Assembly: GCF_003048615.2 (NCBI RefSeq)
Contig: NZ_CP049263.1
Span: 1,178,001 to 1,242,000, forward strand
Direction: 5' to 3'
Length of the DNA: 64,000 bases
Source of the DNA: Campylobacter concisus
Lineage (GTDB): Bacteria; Campylobacterota; Campylobacteria; Campylobacterales; Campylobacteraceae
Part shown: one piece after another, positions 14,914 through 23,478 of the stretch
How positions within the stretch are numbered: the stretch's first letter is position 1
Layout of the letters: each line of letters begins with the position of its first letter
Made by a program: the position numbers and the translations under genes
The notes under the pieces: model-generated
Database searches by the model: none
What the model saw: only the letters and a program-made list of their open reading frames with translations
Told to the model about the DNA's origin: nothing

Positions 14914-15747
14914 ATGAGACTAAGCGACGCTGAAATTTTAGACTACATAAATGAGGATCTACCCTACTTTGACCTCACAACGTCGCTTCAAGATATCGAT
15001 AAAAAAGCCTCACTTGAAATTTACTCGCGTGATGAAATTTGCGTTAGCTGCGTAGATGTAGCAGCAAGCATAGCAAGGCTACTTGGCTGCGAGAGCGAAA
15101 TTTTTGTCAAAAACTCTCAAATTTGCAAGGCTGGCGATGTGATCATAAAAATTTATGGTAGCTACGAAGATGTGCATAAGGCTTGGAAACTAGCCCAAGT
15201 CACACTAGAGTACGCCAGCGCCATCGCAACCTACACAAATAAAATGTCAAAAGCTGCAAAAAGCGTCAATGAAAAATGCGAAGTTTTAGCAACCAGAAAG
15301 AGCTTTCCATTTGCGAAGAAATTTTGCGTAAAAGCCGTGCTTGAAGGCGGTGGTGGCATGCATAGGCTGGGGCTTAGCGATAGCATTTTATTTTTTAGAA
15401 ACCACATAAAAGCCTACGCTAGCTTTGATGAATTTATATCACATTTGCCAGAGTTTAAAGCTAAAATGGTCGAGCGAAAGATCTGCGTCGAGGCTGAAAA
15501 TTTAGACGAAGCAAGCAAGCTTTTGAAGGCAAAATGTGACGTCGTGCAGTGTGATAAATTTAGCCCAGAGCTTATCAAAAACGTGCTAGCCTTAAGAGAT
15601 GAAATTTCACCAAATACTATGATACTAGCAGCTGGCGGCGTAAATTTAGCAAACGCAAAAGAATTTGCAGCTGCCGATGCGATAGTAACTTCTGCAATGT
15701 ATTCAAAAGGCGTTGCCGACATCAGCGCAAGACTTGAAATTTTGTAA
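14914..15747 (+). CDS. modD: ModD-like protein (NadC paralogue)
   Basis: The 277-residue protein is related to quinolinate phosphoribosyltransferase and to ModD, with N-terminal DLPYFDLTT, VLATRKSFPFAKKF, GGGGMHRLGLSDSILF, and a C-terminal barrel with LAAGGVNLANAKEF. The HRLGLSDSILF form (instead of the NadC HHNLRxGLSDxxL form) and the DLPYFDLTT start favour ModD. ModD proteins accompany molybdate transport or nitrogenase genes; their reaction is unproven. No molybdate transporter is nearby. It is the last gene of the ferrosome-like operon, followed by a hairpin at 15873-15908. What phosphoribosyl chemistry would do for iron storage is unknown. Confidence 0.82.
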   Translation: MRLSDAEILDYINEDLPYFDLTTSLQDIDKKASLEIYSRDEICVSCVDVAASIARLLGCESEIFVKNSQICKAGDVIIKIYGSYEDVHKAWKLAQVTLEYASAIATYTNKMSKAAKSVNEKCEVLATRKSFPFAKKFCVKAVLEGGGGMHRLGLSDSILFFRNHIKAYASFDEFISHLPEFKAKMVERKICVEAENLDEASKLLKAKCDVVQCDKFSPELIKNVLALRDEISPNTMILAAGGVNLANAKEFAAADAIVTSAMYSKGVADISARLEIL

Positions 15748-15800
15748 AATTTTACATATAAAAATACATATTAACCTTTATAGTAAATAATAAGCCTCTA

Positions 15801-15848
15801 CCAAATTTTAGTAGCCAATTCTTGCGAGTAAGTGGAATTTTAAAATTT
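15801..15848. repeat. Dispersed intergenic repeat, partial copy
   Basis: 48 bases beginning CCAAATTTTAGTAGCCAATT match 48550-48597 with two mismatches and correspond to the right half of the 113-base repeat at 48486-48598 and 48823-48935. The rest of the 170-base gap holds only AT-rich sequence and the hairpin at 15873. Confidence 0.7.
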
Positions 15849-15872
15849 ATGAAATAACTAGATTAAATTTGT

Positions 15873-15908
15873 AAATTTGCCCAGAATTTTAAAAATCTAG
15901 GCAAATTT
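15873..15908. terminator. Terminator between convergent modD-like and BCCT genes
   Basis: AAATTTGCCCAGA pairs with TCTAGGCAAATTT, a 13-base stem with one mismatch and an A/T loop. It probably stops transcription from both sides. Confidence 0.6.
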
Positions 15909-15917
15909 CACTCAAAT

Positions 15918-17858
15918 TTACTCTCTAACGACGTGTAAAAACTGCATGTGTTTGCGGTATTGCTCGATGACGTCGTTTATCAGCGTGGCTTCGCTCCAGC
16001 CAAGCACGTCGTAGTCCTGACCGCCCTCTTTCAGATAGACCTCAGCCCTGTAGTAAAGATCGTCGCCGTCAAGCTCTCTGGTGTAGTCTGGACTATGGCT
16101 CTTAGTGAGATAGACGCCATATCTAAAGTCCATCTCGTCGCCAAGTCCGACATTTAAATTTACAAAATTTTCGCCATTTGTAACATTTGCTTCAAGGCCG
16201 TTTTTGGCAAATTCCTCTTTTAGCTCGTTAAAAGCTTTTAGCACGACTTCGTTTAAAAATTTCTTGCCATCTTTCTTGCCTGGCAGCGTGATGATCGCAC
16301 TTAGACGTTCTTGCCACGGCTTTGAAAGATCACTAATAGGCATGTTGCTAAAGTTATTTGTCTCTTTTTTGGTTAGATCCACACGTAACGCCTTAAATAG
16401 CCCATAAATGGCACCAAGTAGCACTATGGAAAATGGCAGTGCTGTGGTGATCGTAAGTGCTTGAAGCGAGCCAAGACCGCCTGCTAGCATCAAAAATGCC
16501 GCCACGACGCCCACTGTAACGCCCCAAAAGACCTTTTGCCAAACTGGTGTATCATCCTTGCCGTTTGAGCAAAGCATATTCATCACGATCGCCGCAGAGT
16601 CAGCGGAAGTTACGAAAAATATGACGATCATAAAGACTGCAATCACGCTTAGCACGCCTGAGAAGCTAAATTTCTCCAAAAACATAAAAAGTGCTGAGGC
16701 TGAGTCGGAATTTACAGTCGTTGCTAGCTCGCTAAAGCCATTTTGAACAAGCGCAATCGCTGAGTTACCAAAAAAGCTCATCCAAGCAAAAGTAAAGCCA
16801 GTTGGCACTAAAAGCACGCCGATCACAAATTCTCTAATCGTTCTGCCCTTTGAAATTTTAGCTATAAATAGCCCCACAAACGGCGACCAAGATAGCCACC
16901 AAGCCCAGTATAGCAGCGTCCAACCGCCAAGCCAGCTCTCGTTTTGCCTCTCGTAGGCGTAGAGGTTAAAAGTGTTTGAGATGAGCGTAGAGACGTAGTC
17001 GCCGCTGTTTTGCACAAACGACTTTAAAAGCTGCGTCGTATCGCCCAAAAATAGTATCAAAAACATAAAACATATAGCTAGCGCGATATTTGCGTTTGAT
17101 AAGATTTTGATACCCTTATCCACGCCGCTTGCCGCTGAGATGGTAGCTGCAAAACAAAGCACTATTAGAAGCGTGATATGCATAGTCGGCAGGCCAAAAA
17201 CGTGCGTAAGGCCAGCATTTACCTGAAGCACGCCGTATCCTAGCGATGTCGCCACGCCAAAAAGGGTCGCTACGACGGCAAATGTATCGATAGCGTTGCC
17301 TATCTTGCCATAAATTTTATCTCCGATGATCGGATAAAACGCCGATCTAAGCGTTAGTGGCAAGCCGTGTCTATACGAGAAAAAGGCTAGAATTAGCGCT
17401 ACGATAGCATAAACTGACCATGCGCTCATGCCCCAGTGAAAAAATGTGATATTCAACGCAAGCTTTTGCGCTGCGATAGTTTGTGCGTCGCCAACTGGTG
17501 GGTTTAGATAGTGCATGAGCGGCTCAGCCACACCAAAAAACACTAGACCTATGCCCATGCCAGCAGCAAAAAGCATAGAAAACCACGAGATATTTTTGTG
17601 CTCTGGCTTTACGTGATCAGCTCCAAGCTTGATCTCGCCAAGCTTACTAAAGCCAAGAATGATGACGCTTAGCAGTATGACGGCAACGACTAGGATATAA
17701 AACCAGCCAAATTTGGCCGCGATGTAGTTTTGCATACCCTTAAAAAACTCATTTGAGAAATTTGGAAATATCGCTGCAAATGCCGCTATTAAAAATATGA
17801 CAATAAGCGATGGGATAAATACTGAATTGTTAAATTTTGACCTTTGAAATTTAAACAT
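15918..17858 (-). CDS. BCCT-family betaine/choline/carnitine transporter
   Basis: A 646-residue carrier with about twelve membrane helices and the BCCT signature (GGWTLLYWAWWLSWSPFVGLF, split here as GGWTLLYWAWW then LSWSPFVGLF). The helix-1 region has WFSMLFAAGMGIGLVFFGVAEP. Members import compatible solutes such as glycine betaine, usually with sodium or protons. A long soluble C-terminal domain of roughly 150 residues is present, as in osmoregulated or BetT-type members. ATG 17858 follows AAAGGAGAAAG. It stands alone between terminators; substrate cannot be decided from sequence. Confidence 0.93.
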   Translation of the reverse strand: MFKFQRSKFNNSVFIPSLIVIFLIAAFAAIFPNFSNEFFKGMQNYIAAKFGWFYILVVAVILLSVIILGFSKLGEIKLGADHVKPEHKNISWFSMLFAAGMGIGLVFFGVAEPLMHYLNPPVGDAQTIAAQKLALNITFFHWGMSAWSVYAIVALILAFFSYRHGLPLTLRSAFYPIIGDKIYGKIGNAIDTFAVVATLFGVATSLGYGVLQVNAGLTHVFGLPTMHITLLIVLCFAATISAASGVDKGIKILSNANIALAICFMFLILFLGDTTQLLKSFVQNSGDYVSTLISNTFNLYAYERQNESWLGGWTLLYWAWWLSWSPFVGLFIAKISKGRTIREFVIGVLLVPTGFTFAWMSFFGNSAIALVQNGFSELATTVNSDSASALFMFLEKFSFSGVLSVIAVFMIVIFFVTSADSAAIVMNMLCSNGKDDTPVWQKVFWGVTVGVVAAFLMLAGGLGSLQALTITTALPFSIVLLGAIYGLFKALRVDLTKKETNNFSNMPISDLSKPWQERLSAIITLPGKKDGKKFLNEVVLKAFNELKEEFAKNGLEANVTNGENFVNLNVGLGDEMDFRYGVYLTKSHSPDYTRELDGDDLYYRAEVYLKEGGQDYDVLGWSEATLINDVIEQYRKHMQFLHVVRE

Positions 17859-17984
17859 CTTTCTCCTTTTTATAAATTTCAGTTTTGCCTTAAAATAACA
17901 AAAAAGAGTAAATAGGTCAAATTTTCTCTTTAAATTTTTTATGAAATTTTAAGCTTCAGCCACCAAAAATAGCCACTTTGAAAT

Positions 17985-19430
17985 TTATCTCAAGTCTCTT
18001 TCATCTCTCTTTGGTTTTGCAAGAGTTGTTAGCACTATGACGAAAAAAGCAATGCCAAATGTGATATACAAGATGATCTTTGGCGAGTCAAACTCTATCC
18101 TCGACCTTGCGACCTCTTCGCCGCTTGCCTCCACTAGCTCGCCGCGCTTTATCATCTCGCTGATATCTTTTGCGCTAAGCTCTTTAGACGTCCTTGTTAA
18201 AATTTCTATGACGCTAAGATCAACCACCTCATAAACGCTATGTCTAATGCCATAAAATGGCTTTATACTGCTAAAAAAATAGACCTTATCGCCATTTGCA
18301 TAGACCGCGCCATACTCGCCATCTTTTACCAGCCCTATCTCACGCCAAGAGCTGCTTGGGGCAAATTTATATAAAGAGACAGTTTGTGCCACTAAGTGCC
18401 TGCCGTGCTTTGAGCGCTGCCACTCTTCGCCTTGCTGTAAAAAATAGGCTGAGCTTTCATCTACAAAAACGTCAGCATAGAGCCTTTTTAGCTCGCCTTT
18501 TAGCTGATAGTCTGAAATTTTAGTTTGTTCGTTTTTACTGCCATCCCAAAAGTAAATTCCATCTTTGCTGGCAAAAAGAGGCCAAAACGAATGCACGTTA
18601 TCCACGCTATAAATGGCGCTATAAGGCATATTTTGAGCGCTAAATTTATGCTCATTTGCAAACACAGCCCCACTTTTTGGCTCAAAAAGATATTCTATGT
18701 CGTGCTTAGCATCGTAGCATATCCGGCGCGTCTCATCTGTGTAGCTTGCATCAAGCCTATAAAAGCCCATAAATAAGCTTTTGCCATCTGTGTAATATCC
18801 GCTAGCAGCGCCACTTTCTGTCGTGATGTATCTTAGCTCGCTAGGATCTGCGTCAAGCTTTTCGCCCTTGTAGTAAAGCGTAACTCCGTCTCTTGCAAAA
18901 CCAGCGTCAAAGATAGGCTCTAAATTTGTGCTTTCGACCCTTTTTGCCCTGTAAAAATAAGGGCTTTCATCGTAGCTTTTTATAAAGGTGTGAGCAAGGT
19001 TTTTCATAATGGCGCCAAATTCGCTAAATCCAGCCTCTTTCTCGCTTCTAGTGGCGCAATAATAGCTTATCTTGCCGTCACTTATATAGCCATTGCCAAG
19101 CACTTTGGCGCTGTTTGGATCAAGACCAGGCAAAATTTCTCTAGCGCAATAGACACTGTTTTTATCAGCCGCCACGTTTGAGTAATCATACGCGTGTTTT
19201 AGCTTTAAGACCCTAAAACTAGCCTCATCAACGCCTTTTAGCTCATACTTGCCACTGCCTGAAATTTGAACGTAAATTTTACCCTCAGGTGAGCGGTAAA
19301 ACTCGCTATTATCAATGTTTGCAAAGCCTCTTTGATACTCGCCCTCATGCCAGAGATAAAGCATCGCCAAAACAAAAAATAGCGTCAAAATGACAAAAAG
19401 ACAAAGTATCTTAGTCGCAATTTTTCTCAT
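17985..19430 (-). CDS. DKNYW-type repeat membrane protein (second copy)
   Basis: A 481-residue protein with a membrane helix at each end (about 9-27 and 449-467) and a long exported middle part. This part holds repeats of the form (D)xxxVYY-x-G-x-L-x-x-A-D-P-x-x-x-R-x-(I/L), such as DGVTLYYKGEKLDADPSELR, characteristic of DKNYW-type proteins of unknown function. It is a paralogue of the upstream gene 19411-20940: LDPNSAKVLGNGYISDGK corresponds to LDPNGVRALGNGYFGDGN there. The two coding regions overlap by 20 bases in different frames. Function unknown; probably periplasmic with both ends in the inner membrane. Confidence 0.82.
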   Translation of the reverse strand: MRKIATKILCLFVILTLFFVLAMLYLWHEGEYQRGFANIDNSEFYRSPEGKIYVQISGSGKYELKGVDEASFRVLKLKHAYDYSNVAADKNSVYCAREILPGLDPNSAKVLGNGYISDGKISYYCATRSEKEAGFSEFGAIMKNLAHTFIKSYDESPYFYRAKRVESTNLEPIFDAGFARDGVTLYYKGEKLDADPSELRYITTESGAASGYYTDGKSLFMGFYRLDASYTDETRRICYDAKHDIEYLFEPKSGAVFANEHKFSAQNMPYSAIYSVDNVHSFWPLFASKDGIYFWDGSKNEQTKISDYQLKGELKRLYADVFVDESSAYFLQQGEEWQRSKHGRHLVAQTVSLYKFAPSSSWREIGLVKDGEYGAVYANGDKVYFFSSIKPFYGIRHSVYEVVDLSVIEILTRTSKELSAKDISEMIKRGELVEASGEEVARSRIEFDSPKIILYITFGIAFFVIVLTTLAKPKRDERDLR

Positions 19431-20940
19431 TATCTATAGTCATCCACCCTTTTTTAAGCTCGCTTTTTTGATTTTTATTTTTAAAAATAGCGCCAACTAC
19501 CGAGGCCACAAACGCAATGGCAAGAAATATCCAGTAAGCATATTTTTGCGAGTAATCATCAAAGTCGCTTATCGCATCGATCACCACCTCGCCCTCAGCT
19601 GGCGTCATAGCGCCTTGATCTACCATTTTTACTATCTCATCAAGTTTTAAATTCTCAACATTTGGACCATAAGGACGAGTGAGAATTTCAACCACGCCAA
19701 GGTCGTTTATGTCATAAACACTGCTGTTAAAACGCCAGCCGTAGCCGACGTTATCAAAATAATATGTCTTATCTCCGTTTGCATAAACCGCTCCGTAGCC
19801 ATCGTTTCTTACAAGCCCTATCTTTCGCCACTGCTCTTTTGTATCAAGCCTTACGATACACGTGTGGCGTGAGCTTAGGCTGTGGTCTTGTTTTGTGTTG
19901 TGCCAAATTTCATAGGTTTTTAAAAAATATGTCTTGCCATCACTTATCACCACGTCGCCATATAGCGGCGTTATCTCGCCTTTAAAAGGATCGTCTCCGT
20001 CTCTTACAAACTCGCCCTCATCTATGCTGTTATACCACTGCCACTTTCGCTCCCAGTGATAGATACCGCCTTTGCCACGAAAGAGCGCATGATAGGTGTG
20101 CCTGTCTTCTAGGTTAAAAAGTGGCTCGTATGGGGCAAATTTTGGGTCAAATTCATGATCATTTGCATAGACCATGCCAGAATTTGGCTCATAAAGATAG
20201 TGAATGCGCCATATCTCGCCGATATCACGCATTTGCGGGCTAAATTTGATCCCTAGTTTTGTGCTGTCATAATAGACATTTTCCCCATCAGTCGTAAAAT
20301 GTATGCTCTTTCTGCCAGATGCCTGCTCGATGTAGCGCATTTTGCTGGCATTTGCGCCCTCTAGCTCTTTGCCCTCATGATAGACCTTCACGCCGTCACT
20401 TGCGTAGCCAAAGCCCAAGATCGCTGCTAAATTTGCGTTATCAACCTGCCTAAATTTATAGATATGGGTTTGCGCTTTTGGGGTTTTAAACATTTTATGT
20501 GAGAGGATGTCCCAAAACTCTTTAAGTGCGGATATTTCGAGGTTTGTCTCGCTTTCGCTATCGCAAAAATATGTTACATTGCCGTCACCAAAGTAGCCAT
20601 TGCCAAGCGCTCTAACGCCATTTGGATCAAGCCCGCTCATCACGAGATTACCGCAATACACCGCCTCATCGCTTGCGCCAACGTTTCTGTTGTCGTATTT
20701 GCCGGTATCAATGTATCTAAATTTGCTGGCCCTCACGCCTATTAGCTCAAATTTACCACCACTTGGCACCAAGGCATAGACCTTGTCGTCTTTGACGTAA
20801 AAAAAGCTATTATTTAGCTCTTTACTATCGCCAATGTCGTCATCTAAAATAGAAACTAACCCAAAGACAAAAAAGTAGGTAGCAAAAAATATCACAACAA
20901 TGGCGATTATTACTGAGATTAGCGGATGTTTTTTTAACAT
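19411..20940 (-). CDS. DKNYW-type repeat membrane protein (first copy)
   Basis: A 509-residue paralogue of the following gene, with an N-terminal membrane helix (SVIIAIVVIFFATYFFVFGLV) and a second near the C-terminus (YWIFLAIAFVASVVGAIF). Between them are repeats such as DGVKVYHEGKELEGANASKM and DGENVYYDSTKLGI, matching the DKNYW pattern. A tail of charged residues follows the last helix. The pair looks like a local duplication, with divergence mainly in the middle. No nearby enzyme explains the role. It is preceded by about 75 bases without a gene. Confidence 0.82.
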   Translation of the reverse strand: MLKKHPLISVIIAIVVIFFATYFFVFGLVSILDDDIGDSKELNNSFFYVKDDKVYALVPSGGKFELIGVRASKFRYIDTGKYDNRNVGASDEAVYCGNLVMSGLDPNGVRALGNGYFGDGNVTYFCDSESETNLEISALKEFWDILSHKMFKTPKAQTHIYKFRQVDNANLAAILGFGYASDGVKVYHEGKELEGANASKMRYIEQASGRKSIHFTTDGENVYYDSTKLGIKFSPQMRDIGEIWRIHYLYEPNSGMVYANDHEFDPKFAPYEPLFNLEDRHTYHALFRGKGGIYHWERKWQWYNSIDEGEFVRDGDDPFKGEITPLYGDVVISDGKTYFLKTYEIWHNTKQDHSLSSRHTCIVRLDTKEQWRKIGLVRNDGYGAVYANGDKTYYFDNVGYGWRFNSSVYDINDLGVVEILTRPYGPNVENLKLDEIVKMVDQGAMTPAEGEVVIDAISDFDDYSQKYAYWIFLAIAFVASVVGAIFKNKNQKSELKKGWMTIDNEKNCD

Positions 20941-21015
20941 TTTAGCCCCATTTCAAACAAATTTAGCGACCTTATCATGGCACAAAAACCTTTCATACAT
21001 TTAAATTTCAAAGTT

Positions 21016-21450
21016 CTATCCAAATATAAAATATCTAAAAATTAAAAACTGATAATATACTACTCTAACTACTGTATTTAATAGCCAAACAGCACATAAC
21101 GCTAAAATAGCTCCAATAATACTAAAATTCTTTAAAACCCCATAATAAATCACCATCACTAAAAAAAGAGAAAAATATAAAAACATAATCAAATAAAATA
21201 AATTTTTCAACCTTTCATATAAGTCCGAATTTTCTCTATTTGTCGCGATTAGCCTAATTGTCTCTATCTTATTTAAAAATCCAACCTTTTTATATTTTAT
21301 CTTGACTAGATCGCCTACTTCATATTTTTCTATCTCTGGTGAAAACACCCCGCTAAATCTCTCTTTACCTATCAAAAGGCTCATGCTTGTGGCTAAATTT
21401 TGCCTAACAACTCTCGTATTTAGCGCGCTTATCCTACCGATCTTTTTCAA
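21016..21450 (-). CDS. Small membrane protein of unknown function
   Basis: The 144-residue product begins with a polar, basic domain (1-75) containing KYEVGDLVKIKYKKVGF, which looks like a small beta-barrel, followed by two membrane helices (about 85-102 and 110-127) and a Tyr/Phe-rich end. Its start codon lies one base after the stop of the ABC-F gene, so it is transcribed with it. Base use is more AT-rich than in its neighbours, which may mark a fast-evolving or acquired gene. No family recognised. Confidence 0.68.
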   Translation of the reverse strand: MKKIGRISALNTRVVRQNLATSMSLLIGKERFSGVFSPEIEKYEVGDLVKIKYKKVGFLNKIETIRLIATNRENSDLYERLKNLFYLIMFLYFSLFLVMVIYYGVLKNFSIIGAILALCAVWLLNTVVRVVYYQFLIFRYFIFG

Positions 21451-21451
21451 G

Positions 21452-23383
21452 CTACTCTAGCTCCTCGGCGATCTCTAAAACTTCAAAATACTCATTTTCT
21501 AGGCTTTCAAGCTCAGCTTTTGTGCTTTCTAGCTCTTCATAAAGCTTAGTTAGCCCCACTTCTTGATAAATTTTAGGATCACTAAGCCCCTCGTTTAGCT
21601 CAGCCACTCTTGCTTCGAGGGCTGAAATTTTATCTGGATATGTGTTTAAAATTTGCGTTTGTTTGTAGCTTAGTTTTGCGCCAGATTTACTCTTTTGTTT
21701 AGCTTCATTTTGGCTATTTGCTAGCTCTTTTTCAAATTTATCAAGCTCTTTCATCTCATCTTCAAGCTCCAAATAGACGCTATACTCCTCATGCAAGACA
21801 TTTATCTTTGTGCCCTCAAACGCCCAAAGCTTATTTGCCATCTTATCGACAAAATATCTATCGTGACTAACTAGCAAGATAGCCCCCTCAAAGCTTTGCA
21901 AGTAGTCCTCTAAGATGTTGATAGTTGCGATGTCAAGGTCGTTTGTCGGCTCGTCAAGCACCAGCACATCGTAAGTTTTGGTAAAAAGCATCGCAAGTGC
22001 CACGCGGTTTTTCTCGCCACCACTTAAAACGCCTATCTTTTTATCCAGAAATTCCTTTGGAAAGAGGAAATTTTTAAGATAGCCATAAACATGCATATTT
22101 CGCCCGCGAACTAGCACGTGGTCGCCGCCATTTGGGCAAAATGTCTCTATAAGGCTCTTATCATCATCAAGGACATTTCTAGCTTGATCAAAATAGCCGA
22201 TACTTACCTCGCCTCTTTTTATCTCACCGCTGCTTTGCTTTTCAAGTCCTAGCAAAATTTTAAGTAGCGTGCTCTTTCCACTGCCGTTTCGCCCAACTAT
22301 GGCGATCCTCTCGCCCTGCAAGACTCTTGCGTCAAATTTTTCAAAAAGCACCTTGCCGTCTATGCTTTTGCCTAAATTTTTAAACTCAAAGAGCATTTTT
22401 TTGCGGTTTTGGCTCTGCGTTTGGTTGAAATTTTTACTCGCACGCTCAAGCTCTAGCCTCACTCGCCTTATCACGCCTGGGTTTTTCTTGGCCTCCTCAC
22501 GCATAGCAAGCACCCGCTCTTTTCTGCCCTCATTTCGCTTTAGCCTAGCTTTTACGCCGCGCCTTAGCCACTCCTCTTCAGCCTTTAGTTGCTTTAACAG
22601 TGTCTCATGCGACTTTGCAAGGCTTGCTAAAATTTCCTCTTTTTTAGTTAGATAGTTTGCATATCCGCCCTCGAAATTTTTTAAGCTTGCATCATCGACC
22701 TCAACGCACCTAGTAGCGAGCGCATCGATAAAATATCTATCGTGGCTTATAAAAACTATGCTTTGATTTGAGTTTTTAAGCATATCTTCAAGAAATTTGA
22801 CCATATAGACATCAAGGTGGTTTGTCGGCTCATCAAGCAGCAGCACATCTGGCTTTTTAAGGATGAGCGCACCCAGTGCCACGCGCCTGATCTCGCCACC
22901 ACTTAGTGAGCAAATGGGTCTATTTTCATACTCTTTTAGCTTAAATTCTTGCAAAATTCGCTCGATTTTGTGCTCGATATTCCAGCCGTCCTTTGCCTCT
23001 ATAAATTTTAAAAGCCTCTCTTGCTCTTTTAAAATTTCTTTGTTTTCAGGCTCATTTGCTAGTAAGACGCCGCTCTTTTCATACTCGCTTATCGCGTCAA
23101 ATATCTCTTTTAGCTCGTTATTTAGCGCATCTCTTACGCTAAAAGTGGCGTTAAAATTTGGATTTTGCGCTAGCATCTCGACGCTTATCAAGCTCTGCAC
23201 TATACGCCTGCCGCTATCAGCTGCCACCTCGCCAGAGATGATCTTCATAAGCGTGCTCTTGCCACTACCGTTTTTACCGATGATCGCTATCTTTTCATTT
23301 TCATTTACACTAAGGCTTACGTTGTTTAAAATTTCATTTGCGCCAAATTTTTTACTTACGTCTATCAGGTCGATTAATGCCAT
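21452..23383 (-). CDS. ABC-F family ATPase (Uup-like)
   Basis: The 643-residue protein has two ATP-binding cassettes and no membrane segment. Walker A motifs are IIGKNGSGKST (34-44) and IVGRNGSGKST; signatures LSGGE occur twice, followed by VLLLDEPTNHLD and VLVLDEPTNDLD. The cassettes are joined by a charged linker and followed by a coiled-coil C-terminus of about 110 residues, as in Uup. ABC-F proteins act on ribosomes or on branched DNA; Uup has been linked to both. A role in antibiotic protection cannot be excluded from the sequence alone. Confidence 0.92.
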   Translation of the reverse strand: MALIDLIDVSKKFGANEILNNVSLSVNENEKIAIIGKNGSGKSTLMKIISGEVAADSGRRIVQSLISVEMLAQNPNFNATFSVRDALNNELKEIFDAISEYEKSGVLLANEPENKEILKEQERLLKFIEAKDGWNIEHKIERILQEFKLKEYENRPICSLSGGEIRRVALGALILKKPDVLLLDEPTNHLDVYMVKFLEDMLKNSNQSIVFISHDRYFIDALATRCVEVDDASLKNFEGGYANYLTKKEEILASLAKSHETLLKQLKAEEEWLRRGVKARLKRNEGRKERVLAMREEAKKNPGVIRRVRLELERASKNFNQTQSQNRKKMLFEFKNLGKSIDGKVLFEKFDARVLQGERIAIVGRNGSGKSTLLKILLGLEKQSSGEIKRGEVSIGYFDQARNVLDDDKSLIETFCPNGGDHVLVRGRNMHVYGYLKNFLFPKEFLDKKIGVLSGGEKNRVALAMLFTKTYDVLVLDEPTNDLDIATINILEDYLQSFEGAILLVSHDRYFVDKMANKLWAFEGTKINVLHEEYSVYLELEDEMKELDKFEKELANSQNEAKQKSKSGAKLSYKQTQILNTYPDKISALEARVAELNEGLSDPKIYQEVGLTKLYEELESTKAELESLENEYFEVLEIAEELE

Positions 23384-23444
23384 TTTTCTCTCAAATTTTA
23401 AATTTTTTGGATTATATCAAAAGGGAGCTAAAACCTAATTTGGC

Positions 23445-23450
23445 TATAAT
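23445..23450 (+). promoter_or_regulatory. Probable -10 box of the MATE gene
   Basis: TATAAT in TTTGGCTATAATCGCCC, 28 bases before the ATG at 23479; extended GGC context as at 5257 and 7440. Confidence 0.6.
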
Positions 23451-23478
23451 CGCCCAAAATTTAAAAAGGGAGAAATTT

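Noticed and set aside
19411-19430. Frameshift joining the two DKNYW-type genes
   Set aside because: Each protein has its own N- and C-terminal membrane helices, so they are separate genes with overlapping ends.
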